From Acidobacteriota bacterium (GTDB taxonomy: Bacteria > Acidobacteriota > Blastocatellia > Pyrinomonadales > Pyrinomonadaceae): DNA of 64,000 bases. This document shows, in pieces, positions 26,967 to 35,963 of the stretch (the first letter of the stretch is position 1; every line of letters begins with the position of its first letter). The DNA is taken from positions 310,001-374,000 of the forward strand of contig JAIVJZ010000041.1 of the NCBI GenBank assembly GCA_020199775.1, read 5' to 3'. Below the pieces are notes generated by a model. That model was not told where the DNA came from and searched no databases. It worked only from the letters and a program-made list of their open reading frames with translations. A program made the translations under genes and the position numbers.

Positions 26967-29087
26967 TTACCGCTTCAACTGTGCGCCGAATTTCTCTTCC
27001 AGAGTGTTGACGATGCGGCCGTGCAGTTCGTCAACCTCCTGGTCGCGCAGCGTCCGATCATCGGCGCGATATTCGATTCTGAGCGTCATGGAGCGTTGCC
27101 CCTCGGGCACGCGCTCGCCCTCGTAGACGTAGACGAGCGTGACGCGGCGCACCTGTTCGAGGTTCAACTCAAGCACGGCGCGCCGCATCTCGGCAAAGGT
27201 CACGCGGCGATCCGCGACGAGCGACGCGTCGCGCACGACTCCGGGGAAGCGCGCCAGCGGGGCGTAGCGCACGCTCGTCTCGCCCGCCGCGAGCAGGCTC
27301 GTGAAATCAACTTCCGCGACGTAGATCGGCTGCTTGAATTTATAGACGGCGGCCACGTCGTCGGCCAGCCTGCCGAGCACGCCCGCGGCGTTCCCGGCGA
27401 GCAGAATTTGCGCCGCCTGTCCTTCGCGCAGATGCCTCGCGCTCGTCGCGGCAAACTCCACGGAGGAGACGTTCATCGCGGCGAGGGCGGCTTCGAGCGC
27501 GCCCTTCAGATCGTAGAAATCGAGTTCGCGCGATGCGCCCGCGTGCCCTTCTTCGGTCGCGACGCCCGTCGCGACGAGCGCGCACGCTTCGGTCTCGCGC
27601 GGCTGGTCGCCCGCTTCCACGCCCGCCGCGAAGACGCGCCCCAACTCGAAGAGGCGCACGTCGCGCGTTCCGTGGTTGAAGTTGTGACGCGCGGATTCGA
27701 GCAGAGCGGCGAGCAGTGTCGGCCGCATGCGCGCCGCGCCTTCGATGATCGGGTTGTTCAGGGTCACGAGCGACGACTCGCCTGCGCGCCGGACGAGTCC
27801 CGGCAGCAACTCGAACTGTTCGTCGTGCGCGGTGTCAATGAAACTGTAAGTCAGAGCCTCGTCGAACCCGCACGCGTTCAGTGCGCGCCGCGCCTCGCGC
27901 CTGCGCCCCTCGTGCGCGCCGTATTCGCCCGCGACGTTGGCGGCGGGCAGTGTGTCGGAAACTTTGTCGTAACCGAAATGACGCCCGACCTCTTCGACCA
28001 AATCCTCTTCGATCCGTATGTCCGCGCGCCACGACGGGCTGACGAACGTCGCCTCAGACGCCGCGCCCTGCCCGCCCGCATCGGCGGCGGATCGCCCTGC
28101 GCCGTTCGCGCCCGCAAGCTCGATGCCGAGCGCGCCGAGAATGCGAATTGAATCCTCCGGCGGCACGTCCAGACTCGTCAATTCCCTGACTCGCGCGAAG
28201 CGCAGCGGGACGAGCGGCGGCGTGAGCGGTTGCGGATAAACGTCTATCGCGTCGGTCGTCGCCGTGCCGCCCGCCAGTTCCGTGATGAGCGCGGCGGCTC
28301 GCGCCTGCGCGCGCAACTGCCCCTCGTAGTCGATGCCGCGCTCGAAGCGATCCGACGCTTCGGTCTGCAAGCCGAGCGCGCGCGAAGTGCGCCTGACGGA
28401 CGCGGGCGCGAAGTGCGCCGCCTCGATCAAAACGTCCTCTGTCGCGCCAGAGATTTCGGTCTCCGCGCCGCCCATCACGCCCGCAATGGCGACGGCGCGC
28501 GCGGCGTCGGCGATGACGAGCATCTCCGCGTCGAGTTCGCGCTCCACCCCGTCGAGAGTCGTCAGGCGTTCGCCCGCGCGCGCGCGACGGATGACGAGGC
28601 GGCGCTCGTTCAACTTCTCCAGATCGAACGCGTGGAGCGGCTGCCCCAGTTCGAGCATCACGTAGTTGGTGATGTCCGCGACGTTGTTGATCGGACGCTG
28701 CCCGATGGCCTGCAAGCGCGCGACGAGCCACGCGGGCGACGGCGCGATGCGCACGCCGCGCACGACGCGCGCCGTGAAACGCGGGCAGAGGTCGGCCGCC
28801 TCCACCTCGACGGACGTGAAACTTTCCGTCCTCCCCTCTTCGCGCGCCGCACGCATCTCAGGCCAGCGCACCTCGCCGCCCGCGAGCGTACACACCTCGC
28901 GCGCGACGCCCAGATGCGACAGCAGGTCGGGGCGATTCGAGGACACGGCGATCTCCAACACGAAATCGTCGCCCGCCTCGTGCACGGCTTCGACCTCAAG
29001 CCCCGCCGTCGTCAAACGCTCGCGCAGTTCGCCCGCCGTCAAGCGCGCGCCGGTCAATTCGCGTAGCCAGTTGTAGCTGATGTTCAT
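26967..29087 (-). CDS. pheT: Phenylalanyl-tRNA synthetase beta subunit lacking the EMAPII domain
   Basis: Beta subunit of PheRS, about 706 aa; the usual bacterial form is near 800. The N terminus runs MNISYNWLRELTG to TTAGLEVEAVHEAGDDFVLE and goes straight into IAVSSNRPDLLSHLGVAREV. The roughly 100-residue EMAPII-like tRNA-binding domain normally found between these blocks is absent. The B3/B4 editing region (FTARVVRGVRI, GQRPINNVADITNYV), B5, the catalytic-like core and the C-terminal FDX-ACB anticodon-binding domain (PLARFPGVVRDASLVAD to EEKFGAQLKR) remain. ATG codons at 29087 and 29093 are both possible. Confidence 0.95.
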   Translation of the reverse strand: MNISYNWLRELTGARLTAGELRERLTTAGLEVEAVHEAGDDFVLEIAVSSNRPDLLSHLGVAREVCTLAGGEVRWPEMRAAREEGRTESFTSVEVEAADLCPRFTARVVRGVRIAPSPAWLVARLQAIGQRPINNVADITNYVMLELGQPLHAFDLEKLNERRLVIRRARAGERLTTLDGVERELDAEMLVIADAARAVAIAGVMGGAETEISGATEDVLIEAAHFAPASVRRTSRALGLQTEASDRFERGIDYEGQLRAQARAAALITELAGGTATTDAIDVYPQPLTPPLVPLRFARVRELTSLDVPPEDSIRILGALGIELAGANGAGRSAADAGGQGAASEATFVSPSWRADIRIEEDLVEEVGRHFGYDKVSDTLPAANVAGEYGAHEGRRREARRALNACGFDEALTYSFIDTAHDEQFELLPGLVRRAGESSLVTLNNPIIEGAARMRPTLLAALLESARHNFNHGTRDVRLFELGRVFAAGVEAGDQPRETEACALVATGVATEEGHAGASRELDFYDLKGALEAALAAMNVSSVEFAATSARHLREGQAAQILLAGNAAGVLGRLADDVAAVYKFKQPIYVAEVDFTSLLAAGETSVRYAPLARFPGVVRDASLVADRRVTFAEMRRAVLELNLEQVRRVTLVYVYEGERVPEGQRSMTLRIEYRADDRTLRDQEVDELHGRIVNTLEEKFGAQLKR

Positions 29088-29103
29088 AAGCATTCGGCCG
29101 TCC

Positions 29104-29168
29104 GCGATCAGTCGTCAACTAAGAGCCGGAGGTTACCGGCTGATCGCTGACGGTTGATCGCTGACCGC
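29104..29168. repeat. Heptad hairpin repeat 8 (CTGATCG type)
   Basis: Arms with CGATCAG, TCGTCAA, CTAAGAG and the inverse units CTGATCG, CTGACGG, TTGATCG, CTGACCG around a short CCGG-AGGTTA-CCGG centre. It lies in the pheS-pheT junction, 2 bp after the pheS stop. Confidence 0.8.
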
Positions 29169-29169
29169 T

Positions 29170-30273
29170 CTAATTAAATTGTTCGAGGAAGCGCACGTCG
29201 TTCTCGAAGAGAAGGCGTATGTCGTCGAGGCCGAAGTTCAGCATGCACATGCGGTCGATGCCGAAGCCGAAGGCGAAGCCGGAGAACTCCTGCGGGTCTA
29301 TGTCGACGGCGCGCAGCACGTTCGGGTGCACCATCCCCGAGCCGCCCAGTTCGATCCAGCCCGAACCTTTGCAGAGGCGACATCCCGCGCCGTTGCACTT
29401 GAAGCAACTGAAGTCGAACTCCGCGCTCGGCTCGGTGAACGGGAAATATGACGGGCGGAAACGCGTGCGCGTCTGCGGCCCGTAGAGGCGGCGCAGGAAT
29501 TCCGTGACCGTCCCTTTCAGGTGTCCCATCGTGATGCCGCGGTCAACGAGCAGCCCTTCGAGTTGAAAGAACATCGGGTTGTGCGTCGCGTCGGGCGTGT
29601 CGCGGCGGAAAACTTTACCGGGCGCGATGACGCGCAGAGGGGGCTTGCGCCGCTGCATGGCGTGAATCTGCACGGTCGAAGTTTGCGAACGCAACGCGAA
29701 GCCTTCCGAGGTGTAGAAGGTGTCCTGCGGGCTGCGCGCGGGGTGCGCCCGCGGGATGTTGAGCGCGTCGAAGTTGTAGAAGTCGGTCTCGATTTCGGGG
29801 CCGTCCTCGACCGTGTAGCCCATCGCGACGAAGATGTCCTCGATGCGCTGGCGCACGAGCGTGATCGGGTGTTGATGCCCGCGACGCGGGCGGCGGCCGG
29901 GCAGCGTCACGTCCAAAAGCTCGCGCTCGACGCGCAAACGCGCGACGTGGTTTCCGATCAGGCTTTCGACTTCTTCGAGGCTTTCGATGATCGCAGCCTC
30001 TAGCTGCTGCGCCTGTTGCCCGAAGGCCGCGCGTTCCTCCGGCGCGACGCGCCCGATCATCTTCTTGAGATTGGCGAGCGCGCTTTTCTTGCCCGTGTGG
30101 CGCGTGCGCAGATCACCGACCTCTCGCAAGAGAGTTTCGGCCTCGCTCGATTTCAGCGCGTCAACACCGGCCGACGCCTCGGCACCGCGAAAACGTGCGA
30201 AGCGTCCGAACTCTTGCTCGAACGCTTCGCGCACCGCTTCGATTTGCGGCTGTTCTCTGACTTCCGAACTCAT
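29170..30273 (-). CDS. pheS: Phenylalanyl-tRNA synthetase alpha subunit
   Basis: Class II synthetase catalytic subunit (367 aa). An N-terminal coiled coil (about 1-100) is followed by the catalytic core with motif 2 [20 protein letters not shown] (RRDxxDATHxxxFxQ), the Zn-like segment [20 protein letters not shown], and motif 3 [14 protein letters not shown]. It joins PheT as an alpha2-beta2 enzyme charging tRNA-Phe. The CxxCxxxxCxxC zinc-ribbon insertion between motifs 2 and 3 is present in some but not all bacterial PheS. It follows rplT on the same strand. Confidence 0.96.
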   Translation of the reverse strand: MSSEVREQPQIEAVREAFEQEFGRFARFRGAEASAGVDALKSSEAETLLREVGDLRTRHTGKKSALANLKKMIGRVAPEERAAFGQQAQQLEAAIIESLEEVESLIGNHVARLRVERELLDVTLPGRRPRRGHQHPITLVRQRIEDIFVAMGYTVEDGPEIETDFYNFDALNIPRAHPARSPQDTFYTSEGFALRSQTSTVQIHAMQRRKPPLRVIAPGKVFRRDTPDATHNPMFFQLEGLLVDRGITMGHLKGTVTEFLRRLYGPQTRTRFRPSYFPFTEPSAEFDFSCFKCNGAGCRLCKGSGWIELGGSGMVHPNVLRAVDIDPQEFSGFAFGFGIDRMCMLNFGLDDIRLLFENDVRFLEQFN

Positions 30274-30288
30274 TCAGAAACCTCTATC

Positions 30289-30366
30289 TCGTGAATCGTG
30301 AATCGTGAATCGTCAATAGAAAGAACCGTCTTTCTCTATATTACGTTTGACGATTCACGATTTACG
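30289..30366. repeat. Heptad hairpin repeat 9 (AATCGTG type)
   Basis: Units CGTGAAT repeated three times, CGTCAAT, spacer, then inverse arm with ACGTTTG, ACGATTC, ACGATTT. It sits in the rplT-pheS junction, 5 bp after the rplT stop. Confidence 0.92.
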
Positions 30367-30370
30367 GCTG

Positions 30371-30748
30371 TTAAGCCGCTTGCTGCTGCCCGTTGCTGAT
30401 GGCGTTCTTCGCCTGCCCGGCCAGTTCGGCGAAGGCGTCGGGCGAGTTGGCGGCGAGGTCGGCCAGCACTTTGCGGTCGAGTTCGATGCCCGCCACTTTC
30501 AGCCCGTGCATGAACTGTGAATAGTTCATGTCGTTCAAACGCGCGGCCGCTCCGATGCGCACGATCCACAGGCTGCGGAAGTCGCGCTTCTTGAGTTTGC
30601 GCCCCGTGTAGGCGAAATTCAGCGCGCGATCCACCGACTCGCTCGCCTGCCGGAAAAGCTTCGACTTCGTGCCGCGATAGCCCTTCGCCAATTTAAGAAT
30701 CTTCTTGCGCCGTTCCGTGCGCTTATTTCCACGTTTTGCCCTCGGCAT
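30371..30748 (-). CDS. rplT: 50S ribosomal protein L20
   Basis: A 125-aa bL20, an early 23S rRNA-binding assembly protein. It begins [20 protein letters not shown] and continues [23 protein letters not shown]-like [20 protein letters not shown] and [20 protein letters not shown], all conserved. AGGAGG precedes the ATG. It is part of thrS-infC-rpmI-rplT-pheS-pheT. In E. coli L20 represses rpmI-rplT translation; no matching mRNA structure was recognised here. Confidence 0.97.
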   Translation of the reverse strand: MPRAKRGNKRTERRKKILKLAKGYRGTKSKLFRQASESVDRALNFAYTGRKLKKRDFRSLWIVRIGAAARLNDMNYSQFMHGLKVAGIELDRKVLADLAANSPDAFAELAGQAKNAISNGQQQAA

Positions 30749-30767
30749 AACATTCTCCTCCTAAAAT

Positions 30768-30846
30768 CAGTGACAAGTGACAAGTAACAAGCGACGAGAC
30801 AAAGCAACTTCTTACTTCATCCCTCATCCCTCATCCTTCATCCCTC
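30768..30846. repeat. Heptad repeat 10, asymmetric (AGTGACA and TCATCCC types)
   Basis: The left arm has AGTGACA, AGTGACA, AGTAACA, AGCGACG. The right arm has TCATCCC, TCATCCC, TCATCCT, TCATCCC. Both keep the 7-bp period but the arms are not complementary, unlike the other elements. It lies between rpmI (stop 3 bp away) and rplT. Confidence 0.8.
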
Positions 30847-30848
30847 TC

Positions 30849-31052
30849 TTAGCTTCTCCCGTAGGGCAGCATGTCTCTGAAGCGCTGTTCGTCGGACTCG
30901 GACACGAGCGTGTCGATGTCGAGATGGCGTTTCCGTTTTTGCGTCTTGCTGGTCAGGATGTGGCGCGCGTGCGAGTGGCCGCGTTTGAACTTGCCGCTCG
31001 CCGTCATGCGCACGCGTTTGGCCGCGCCCTTGTGTGTTTTGAGTTTTGGCAT
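30849..31052 (-). CDS. rpmI: 50S ribosomal protein L35
   Basis: A 67-aa bL35: [20 protein letters not shown], then [20 protein letters not shown] and KRHL, with the conserved lysine/arginine-rich N half. The C terminus MLPYGRS is typical. GGAGCAGTTATT lies upstream. It lies 31 bp after infC in the standard translation operon. Confidence 0.97.
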   Translation of the reverse strand: MPKLKTHKGAAKRVRMTASGKFKRGHSHARHILTSKTQKRKRHLDIDTLVSESDEQRFRDMLPYGRS

Positions 31053-31083
31053 AATAACTGCTCCTTCGTGACTAAAAAATATC

Positions 31084-31758
31084 TTATTGAGATGACGCGC
31101 CGCCGCCGCCGCCGCCGCCGCCCGTCTCCGTCGCTATCGGCAATACGGGCGCGGCCGGTTTCGCGCCGCCGCCGCTACCGCCGCCGCCGCCGCTGCTGGT
31201 CTTCTGCTTCTTCGGCGTGAAGATGAAAAACATCTGGTTGCCCTCCATCCGGGGGCGCGATTCGACCTCGCCGAATTCGGCCAAATCCTTCTCCAGACGT
31301 TGCAGCAACTCCGCGCCGAGTTCGCGATGCGTGATCTCGCGGCCGCGGAAGAAGATCGTCGCTTTGACTTTATCGCCGTCCGTCAGCCAGTCGCGCGCGT
31401 GCTTCATCTTGAAGTTGTAATCGTGGTCGTCCGTGCCCGGCCGGAACTTCACTTCCTTGACGGTGATCGTGACCTGCTTCTTCTTCGCCTCTTTCTGCTT
31501 CTTGCTGTTCTCGTACTGGAACTTGCCGAAGTCGATGATGCGACAGACGGGCGGGTCGGCCGTGGCCGCCACCTCGACCAGATCGAGGCCCTTCTCGCGC
31601 GCCATGCGAATGGCGTCGCGCGTGTTCAAGATGCCGAGTTGCTCGCCGTCGTCGCCGATGACGCGCACTTCAGGCACGCGAATCCGGTCGTTGATGCGCG
31701 CAGAGGGTGTCCGGCGTGTGTCAGGACGCTGTCCGCGCCCGCGAAAACTTGGTGAGAT
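31084..31758 (-). CDS. infC: Translation initiation factor IF-3 with an AUC start codon
   Basis: IF-3 of about 224 aa. N domain: [21 protein letters not shown], split [12 protein letters not shown] and [11 protein letters not shown], then [20 protein letters not shown] and [10 protein letters not shown] domain: [36 protein letters not shown]. No ATG/GTG lies near the expected N terminus. The strong ribosome-binding site AGGAGGTGG is 7 bp before an ATC codon at 31756-31758, giving [10 protein letters not shown]. infC is known to use rare starts (AUU in E. coli) so that IF-3 can discriminate against its own mRNA. A TTG at 31794 lies inside the repeat and has no binding site. A Gly-rich C-terminal tail is unusual. 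Confidence 0.85.
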   Translation of the reverse strand: MSPSFRGRGQRPDTRRTPSARINDRIRVPEVRVIGDDGEQLGILNTRDAIRMAREKGLDLVEVAATADPPVCRIIDFGKFQYENSKKQKEAKKKQVTITVKEVKFRPGTDDHDYNFKMKHARDWLTDGDKVKATIFFRGREITHRELGAELLQRLEKDLAEFGEVESRPRMEGNQMFFIFTPKKQKTSSGGGGGSGGGAKPAAPVLPIATETGGGGGGGGASSQ

Positions 31759-31763
31759 TGCTC

Positions 31764-31775
31764 CACCTCCTCGGT
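31764..31775 (-). promoter_or_regulatory. Ribosome-binding site that decides the infC start
   Basis: On the minus strand GAGGAGGTGGAG precedes ATC (31758-31756). No standard start codon is correctly spaced from it. Confidence 0.75.
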
Positions 31776-31780
31776 TAGAA

Positions 31781-31863
31781 GTTGCAGGTTTCAAGTTTCA
31801 GGTTTCAAGTCTGAATGTTCTTCATTCTCTAACTTGAAACCTGCAACCTGAAACTTGAAACTT
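31781..31863. repeat. Heptad hairpin repeat 11 (TTTCAGG type)
   Basis: Units TTGCAGG, TTTCAAG, TTTCAGG, TTTCAAG, a spacer, then ACTTGAA, ACCTGCA, ACCTGAA, ACTTGAA. The paired change GCAGG/CCTGC in both arms keeps the stem. One end overlaps the thrS stop codon; the other stops just before the infC ribosome-binding site. Confidence 0.93.
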
Positions 31864-33853
31864 ATGTATTGGTCAATGCGCGCGACTCGACGAGGGCGCG
31901 CGCCATCCGCTTGAAATCTTCCGTCGGCATCGAGCCGAGGTCGCCCTGTGCGCGCTCGCGCACGGCGACGTTTCCCTGTTCCATCTCACGGTCGCCGAGC
32001 ACGAGCATGAACGGCACTTTCTGCAACTGCGCGTCGCGTATCTTCGCGCCGATCTTCTCGCTCCTCGTGTTCACCTCGACGCGCAAGCCCGCCCCGCGCA
32101 ATTCACGCGCGACCGCTTCGGCGTACTCGTTGATGCGGTCGGTGATGGGCAGCACCGCCACTTGCAGCGGCGCGAGCCACAGCGGGAACGCGCCCGCGTA
32201 GTGTTCGATCAACACGCCGAAGAAGCGTTCGATTGAGCCGAAGAGCGCGCGATGCACCATCACGGGGCGGTGCGGCTTGTTGTCTTCGCCGATGTACTCA
32301 AGCTCGAAGCGTTCCGGCAGGTTGAAGTCCCATTGCACCGTGCCGAGTTGCCAGAGCCGCCCGATGGCGTCCTCGATCTTGAAGTCGATCTTCGGCCCGT
32401 AGAAGGCCGCCTCGCCCTCGATGCGCTCGTAAGAGACGCCGCGCGCGTCCAGAGCGTCGGCGAGCGCGCTCTCGGCCTGCGCCCAGTCCTCGTCCGCGCC
32501 GAGGTAATTCTTGTTCGTCCCGTCGCCCTTGGCGGACAACTCGAACTTCACGCGCTCGAAGCCGAACACGCGGAAGACTTCCTGCACGAAATCCACGCAG
32601 TCGCCGATCTCTTTGCGCACCTGTTCGGCCGTGCAGAAGAGGTGCGCGTCGTCCACCGTGAAGCCGCGCACGCGCATCAGGCCGTGCAGCGTGCCCGACA
32701 GTTCGGCGCGATAGACCGTGCCCATCTCCGCGTAACGCTGCGGCAGGTCGCGGTAGGAACGCGGCTGCGATTTATAGATACCGATGTGGAACGGGCAGTT
32801 CATCGGCTTCAGGCGAAACTCCGTCTCTTCGAGCTTCGTCGGCGCGAACATCGAGTCGCCGTAGTTCTGATCGTGGCCGCTCACCTGCCAGAGTTCGCGC
32901 TTCGCGATGTGCGGCGTGTAGACGAAACTGTAATCGCGCTTGACCAACTCCTCGTACAGGTAATCCTCCATCTTCTTCCGAATCATCGCGCCCTTCGGAT
33001 GCCAGAAGATGAGACCCTGCCCGTAGCTCTCCTGAATCGAAAACAGGTCGAGTTCGCGCCCCAGCCGGCGGTGATCGCGCCGCTCGGCTTCCTCGCGCTG
33101 CCGCTGCCAGGCGTCGAGTTCCTCCTGCGTGAAGAAGGCCGTGCCGTAGATGCGCTGCATCTGCTCGCGCTCGGCGTCGCCCATCCAGTACGCGCCGGAG
33201 AGCGCGAGCAGCTTGAAGGCTTTCAGCTTGTTCGTGTTCGGCACGTGCGGGCCGAGGCAGAAATCTATGAACGGCGAATTGTCTATGTGGTAGACGCTCA
33301 CCGTTTCGCCGCCCTTGTCCTCGACCAACTGGCACTTCAAAGGCTCGCCGCGCTCCTCGAAGATGCGCAACGCGTCGGCCTTCGGAATCTCTTCGCGTCG
33401 ATACGCGAGATTGCGCTTGGCGATCTCGCGCATGCGCTTTTCGATGACGGGCAGGTCTTCGACCGTCAACTGGCGCGGCGCGATCACGTCGTAGAAGAAG
33501 CCGTAGCGCGGGTCGTCCAAGAGCGCGGGGCCGATGCCGAGTTGCGTGCCGGGAAAGAGGTCTAGGACGGCGGCGGCCAAGAGGTGCGCCGTCGAATGGC
33601 GCAGCACGTCGAGGCCGTCGCGCGTCGCGGGCAGCACCGGCTCGATCTCGATGGCGGCCGCGCCGTCGCCGCCGTTCGCGCCGCCCGACTCCAACTTGAA
33701 AGCGAGATCAACTTCGCGGCCGTCCACCTTCGCCGCCAGAGCCTGCTTCGCCGCGTCGCGGTCGAGCCGCTTCAGGGCTTCGCCCACGCTCGCGCCCGCG
33801 GGCACTTGCACCGCCTGCGCGCCTTCTTTCAGTTGTACGTTTACTTCACTCAT
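31862..33853 (-). CDS. thrS: Threonyl-tRNA synthetase
   Basis: Class II synthetase of 663 aa with the full ThrRS layout: N-terminal TGS domain (about 1-65), editing domain ([20 protein letters not shown] carries the HxxxH site), catalytic core ([20 protein letters not shown] with the zinc Cys, [14 protein letters not shown] motif 2 region, and [20 protein letters not shown] motif 3), and the C-terminal anticodon domain. It charges tRNA-Thr. It starts the operon thrS-infC-rpmI-rplT-pheS-pheT. GGGAGACGACAGGCG precedes the ATG. Confidence 0.97.
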   Translation of the reverse strand: MSEVNVQLKEGAQAVQVPAGASVGEALKRLDRDAAKQALAAKVDGREVDLAFKLESGGANGGDGAAAIEIEPVLPATRDGLDVLRHSTAHLLAAAVLDLFPGTQLGIGPALLDDPRYGFFYDVIAPRQLTVEDLPVIEKRMREIAKRNLAYRREEIPKADALRIFEERGEPLKCQLVEDKGGETVSVYHIDNSPFIDFCLGPHVPNTNKLKAFKLLALSGAYWMGDAEREQMQRIYGTAFFTQEELDAWQRQREEAERRDHRRLGRELDLFSIQESYGQGLIFWHPKGAMIRKKMEDYLYEELVKRDYSFVYTPHIAKRELWQVSGHDQNYGDSMFAPTKLEETEFRLKPMNCPFHIGIYKSQPRSYRDLPQRYAEMGTVYRAELSGTLHGLMRVRGFTVDDAHLFCTAEQVRKEIGDCVDFVQEVFRVFGFERVKFELSAKGDGTNKNYLGADEDWAQAESALADALDARGVSYERIEGEAAFYGPKIDFKIEDAIGRLWQLGTVQWDFNLPERFELEYIGEDNKPHRPVMVHRALFGSIERFFGVLIEHYAGAFPLWLAPLQVAVLPITDRINEYAEAVARELRGAGLRVEVNTRSEKIGAKIRDAQLQKVPFMLVLGDREMEQGNVAVRERAQGDLGSMPTEDFKRMARALVESRALTNT

Positions 33854-34200
33854 CGCCTGTCGTCTCCCGCGAAAGATTTACGAGACCACCGGCGCGCAAC
33901 GCGCATGTTAAGCAACGAGCGCGCAACACGCCCCCCCGGTCACATGGGTCGGAAGAGAAACCCGTCGGACACGAGCGGCGGCCTTCGCGGAAGCAAAAGC
34001 GTCAACCTGATTCTGAATTTCGCGTTCGTCTTAAGGTGACGAACAAATTTGAGATCGGATTCGACAGAAGCGCCTTTGCCGCGCGACGCCGCTCAACTCT
34101 GTGGCGGGTCGCTCGTGATTAGAATCGAAACGTAGTTCGAGTTCGCGTCAACATAAAAAGCAAAGGTCTTCCGGAGCTCACTGTCGAAAAAAGAAAATGG
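33854..34200. other. Gene-free stretch upstream of thrS
   Basis: No coding sequence. It contains a symmetric inverted repeat GTTCGTC-TTAAGGT-GACGAAC (34024-34044), which could be an operator for the thrS operon. No T-box or leader peptide was recognised. Confidence 0.5.
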
Positions 34201-34272
<72 letters not shown>

Positions 34273-34725
34273 ACATCTACCAACACCAAACGCTTCAAAC
34301 ACTCTGAAAACGGACTTGTAAAGTAACAAACGCCCCGCGCACATGTCAAGCAAGCGTCTTGCCTCTAAAATCATCGCACACGACCCTCAAACCTCTCCGG
34401 CAAGAATCGCCGCGCCGCCGTATTTACAGGCCGTTTTCGCACGCCCGTTCGCCGGGTACGACTTTCGCCGCCCTATGACGGAACGAGGCCGCCAGCGTCC
34501 GGCTCTTGCTGCTCCATGACGGAACGAGGCCGCTATGGTGCGGCGCAATACGGGCGAGGCGGAGGTTGCTTCGAGGAAAGGTTTCGTGCGAAAGATGATA
34601 ATTTAGGTTGCAATTCGTCCGGGTTAGTATTAAGTTCCCCGCCGTTCTCACTTCCTCGCTTCGCCGCTGAAGAGTTCCGACACTTTTCAGCCCCACACCA
34701 AAACACCCAATCTTGAGGAGGTCGC
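34273..34725. other. Gene-free stretch with an 18-bp direct repeat
   Basis: ATGACGGAACGAGGCCGC occurs at 34475-34492 and 34516-34533, with start points 41 bp apart (about four helical turns). No coding sequence is supported. The promoter of the gene at 34726 probably lies in the AT-richer 34600-34640 part. Confidence 0.6.
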
Positions 34726-35013
34726 ATGATCGAATACTACATTATTGCCGGTTTGGTTGCAGGCGTAGACCGTTTGACTTGGGCCATATACGGGCGCATA
34801 TGGAAGCTCATCCCGCCTAAAGGTGGAGAGCCGTGGCTGCACGCCGTCTTTTCGGCAATCGGAGGGGTGATAGGCGCATTTGTGGTCACCAAGCTGACGG
34901 GTCAGGCCGATCTTTTCTCGACAGTCGTGGGGGCTTTTATCGGCGGGAGACTGGTGGGAGGCATACTTGATAGTATGGCTAAGCCGCGTCAAGTAGATGC
35001 CGCACGCTCGTAA
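34726..35013 (+). CDS. Small membrane protein with glycine-zipper-like helices
   Basis: A 95-aa protein. The N-terminal helix MIEYYIIAGLVAGVD, helices near residues 40-56 (HAVFSAIGGVIGAFVVTKL) and 64-80 (STVVGAFIGGRLVGGILD) contain repeated small residues, recalling the GlsB/YeaQ family, but the match is not decisive. GGAGGTCGC lies just before the ATG. No partner gene is visible. The upstream region carries an 18-bp direct repeat. Confidence 0.7.
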   Translation: MIEYYIIAGLVAGVDRLTWAIYGRIWKLIPPKGGEPWLHAVFSAIGGVIGAFVVTKLTGQADLFSTVVGAFIGGRLVGGILDSMAKPRQVDAARS

Positions 35014-35032
35014 GCGTCGAGCCGCTGTGATG

Positions 35033-35073
35033 GCTTACCCGCCGCGCTGAACTAGGAACGGCGACGGGTAAGC
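35033..35073 (+). terminator. Hairpin after the small membrane protein gene
   Basis: GCTTACCCG (35033-35041) pairs with CGGGTAAGC (35065-35073) around a structured loop. No clear T-run follows. Confidence 0.45.
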
Positions 35074-35263
35074 ACTCTCACTAATTTCATTCACGTTTCG
35101 TTAAGGGCGGGCACTGCCTCACAATTCAAGTCGAACGCGGGATGGCGTTGCTCTCGTCCGCCGGACTTGAAGGCTTGTCCGGTTGTGCGCGGCTGACGGC
35201 GCGAGTTGGAAAGCCTCCTCTTAGCGGAGTCCGGCAAAGCCTCATGGTTAGTGAAGTCGAATT

Positions 35264-35830
35264 ATGATTGATTCGGAAATTCTCCCGACCATCGACGCGC
35301 CCAGAGTAGCCTTGCGTTGGCTGACCGACGCGGACGCCTCCTCCCTGTTCTCTATTTTCTCCGACCCGGAAGTAATGCGGTATTGGAGTTCTCCGCCCCT
35401 CGCCGATATAGAAGGGGCGCGCGGATTGCTCGCAGACATCCATGAATATTTCCGGCAACAGACTCTTTTCCAGTGGGGGATTGCGCGCCGCACGGATGAC
35501 ATGGTGATCGGAACCTGCACTCTCTTCCACATCGATTTATCCAACCGTCGCGCGGAACTGGGCTACGCACTCGGTCGTGACCATTGGAAGAATGGTTATA
35601 TGCAAGAGGCTCTCGGAGCGATACTTGGTTTCTCGTTCGACATTCTGAACATGCACCGGATCGAGGCCGACGTTGACCCGAGAAACATCTCGTCGGTAAA
35701 AACACTCGAACGGCTGGGCTTCCAAAGAGAAGGCTATCTGCGGGAGCGTTGGCTGGTTGGCGGGGAAATTCAGGACGCGCTCTTTTACGGGCTGCTCCGG
35801 CGTGAATGGCAGAGTAGCAGGCTTGCCTGA
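35264..35830 (+). CDS. GNAT N-acetyltransferase, RimJ/RimL type
   Basis: A 188-aa acetyltransferase. It starts ILPTIDAPRVALRWLTDADA and contains the acetyl-CoA-binding core (ELGYALGRDHWKNGYMQEAL, with the RxxGxG/A loop degenerate as GRDHWKNGYM), the helix ILGFSFDILNMHRIEADVDP and NISSVKTLERLGFQREGYLR, the standard C-terminal signature. The substrate (ribosomal protein N terminus, amino acid or antibiotic) cannot be told. It stands alone on the plus strand. Confidence 0.87.
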   Translation: MIDSEILPTIDAPRVALRWLTDADASSLFSIFSDPEVMRYWSSPPLADIEGARGLLADIHEYFRQQTLFQWGIARRTDDMVIGTCTLFHIDLSNRRAELGYALGRDHWKNGYMQEALGAILGFSFDILNMHRIEADVDPRNISSVKTLERLGFQREGYLRERWLVGGEIQDALFYGLLRREWQSSRLA

Positions 35831-35963
35831 CAAGCCCACAAAGCGAACCTCTTTTCCGCCACGCGCCCCGGCCTCTACATTAATCCCCCGGTCGCACCCT
35901 ATGGCAAACGGACACCGCCGGGCGCGTCAGATCATCGAGAGACGCAAACGGCCAGTTTGAAAA

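Noticed and set aside
31759-31794. TTG at 31794 as the infC start
   Set aside because: It lies within the heptad repeat, lacks a ribosome-binding site and adds residues not typical for IF-3.
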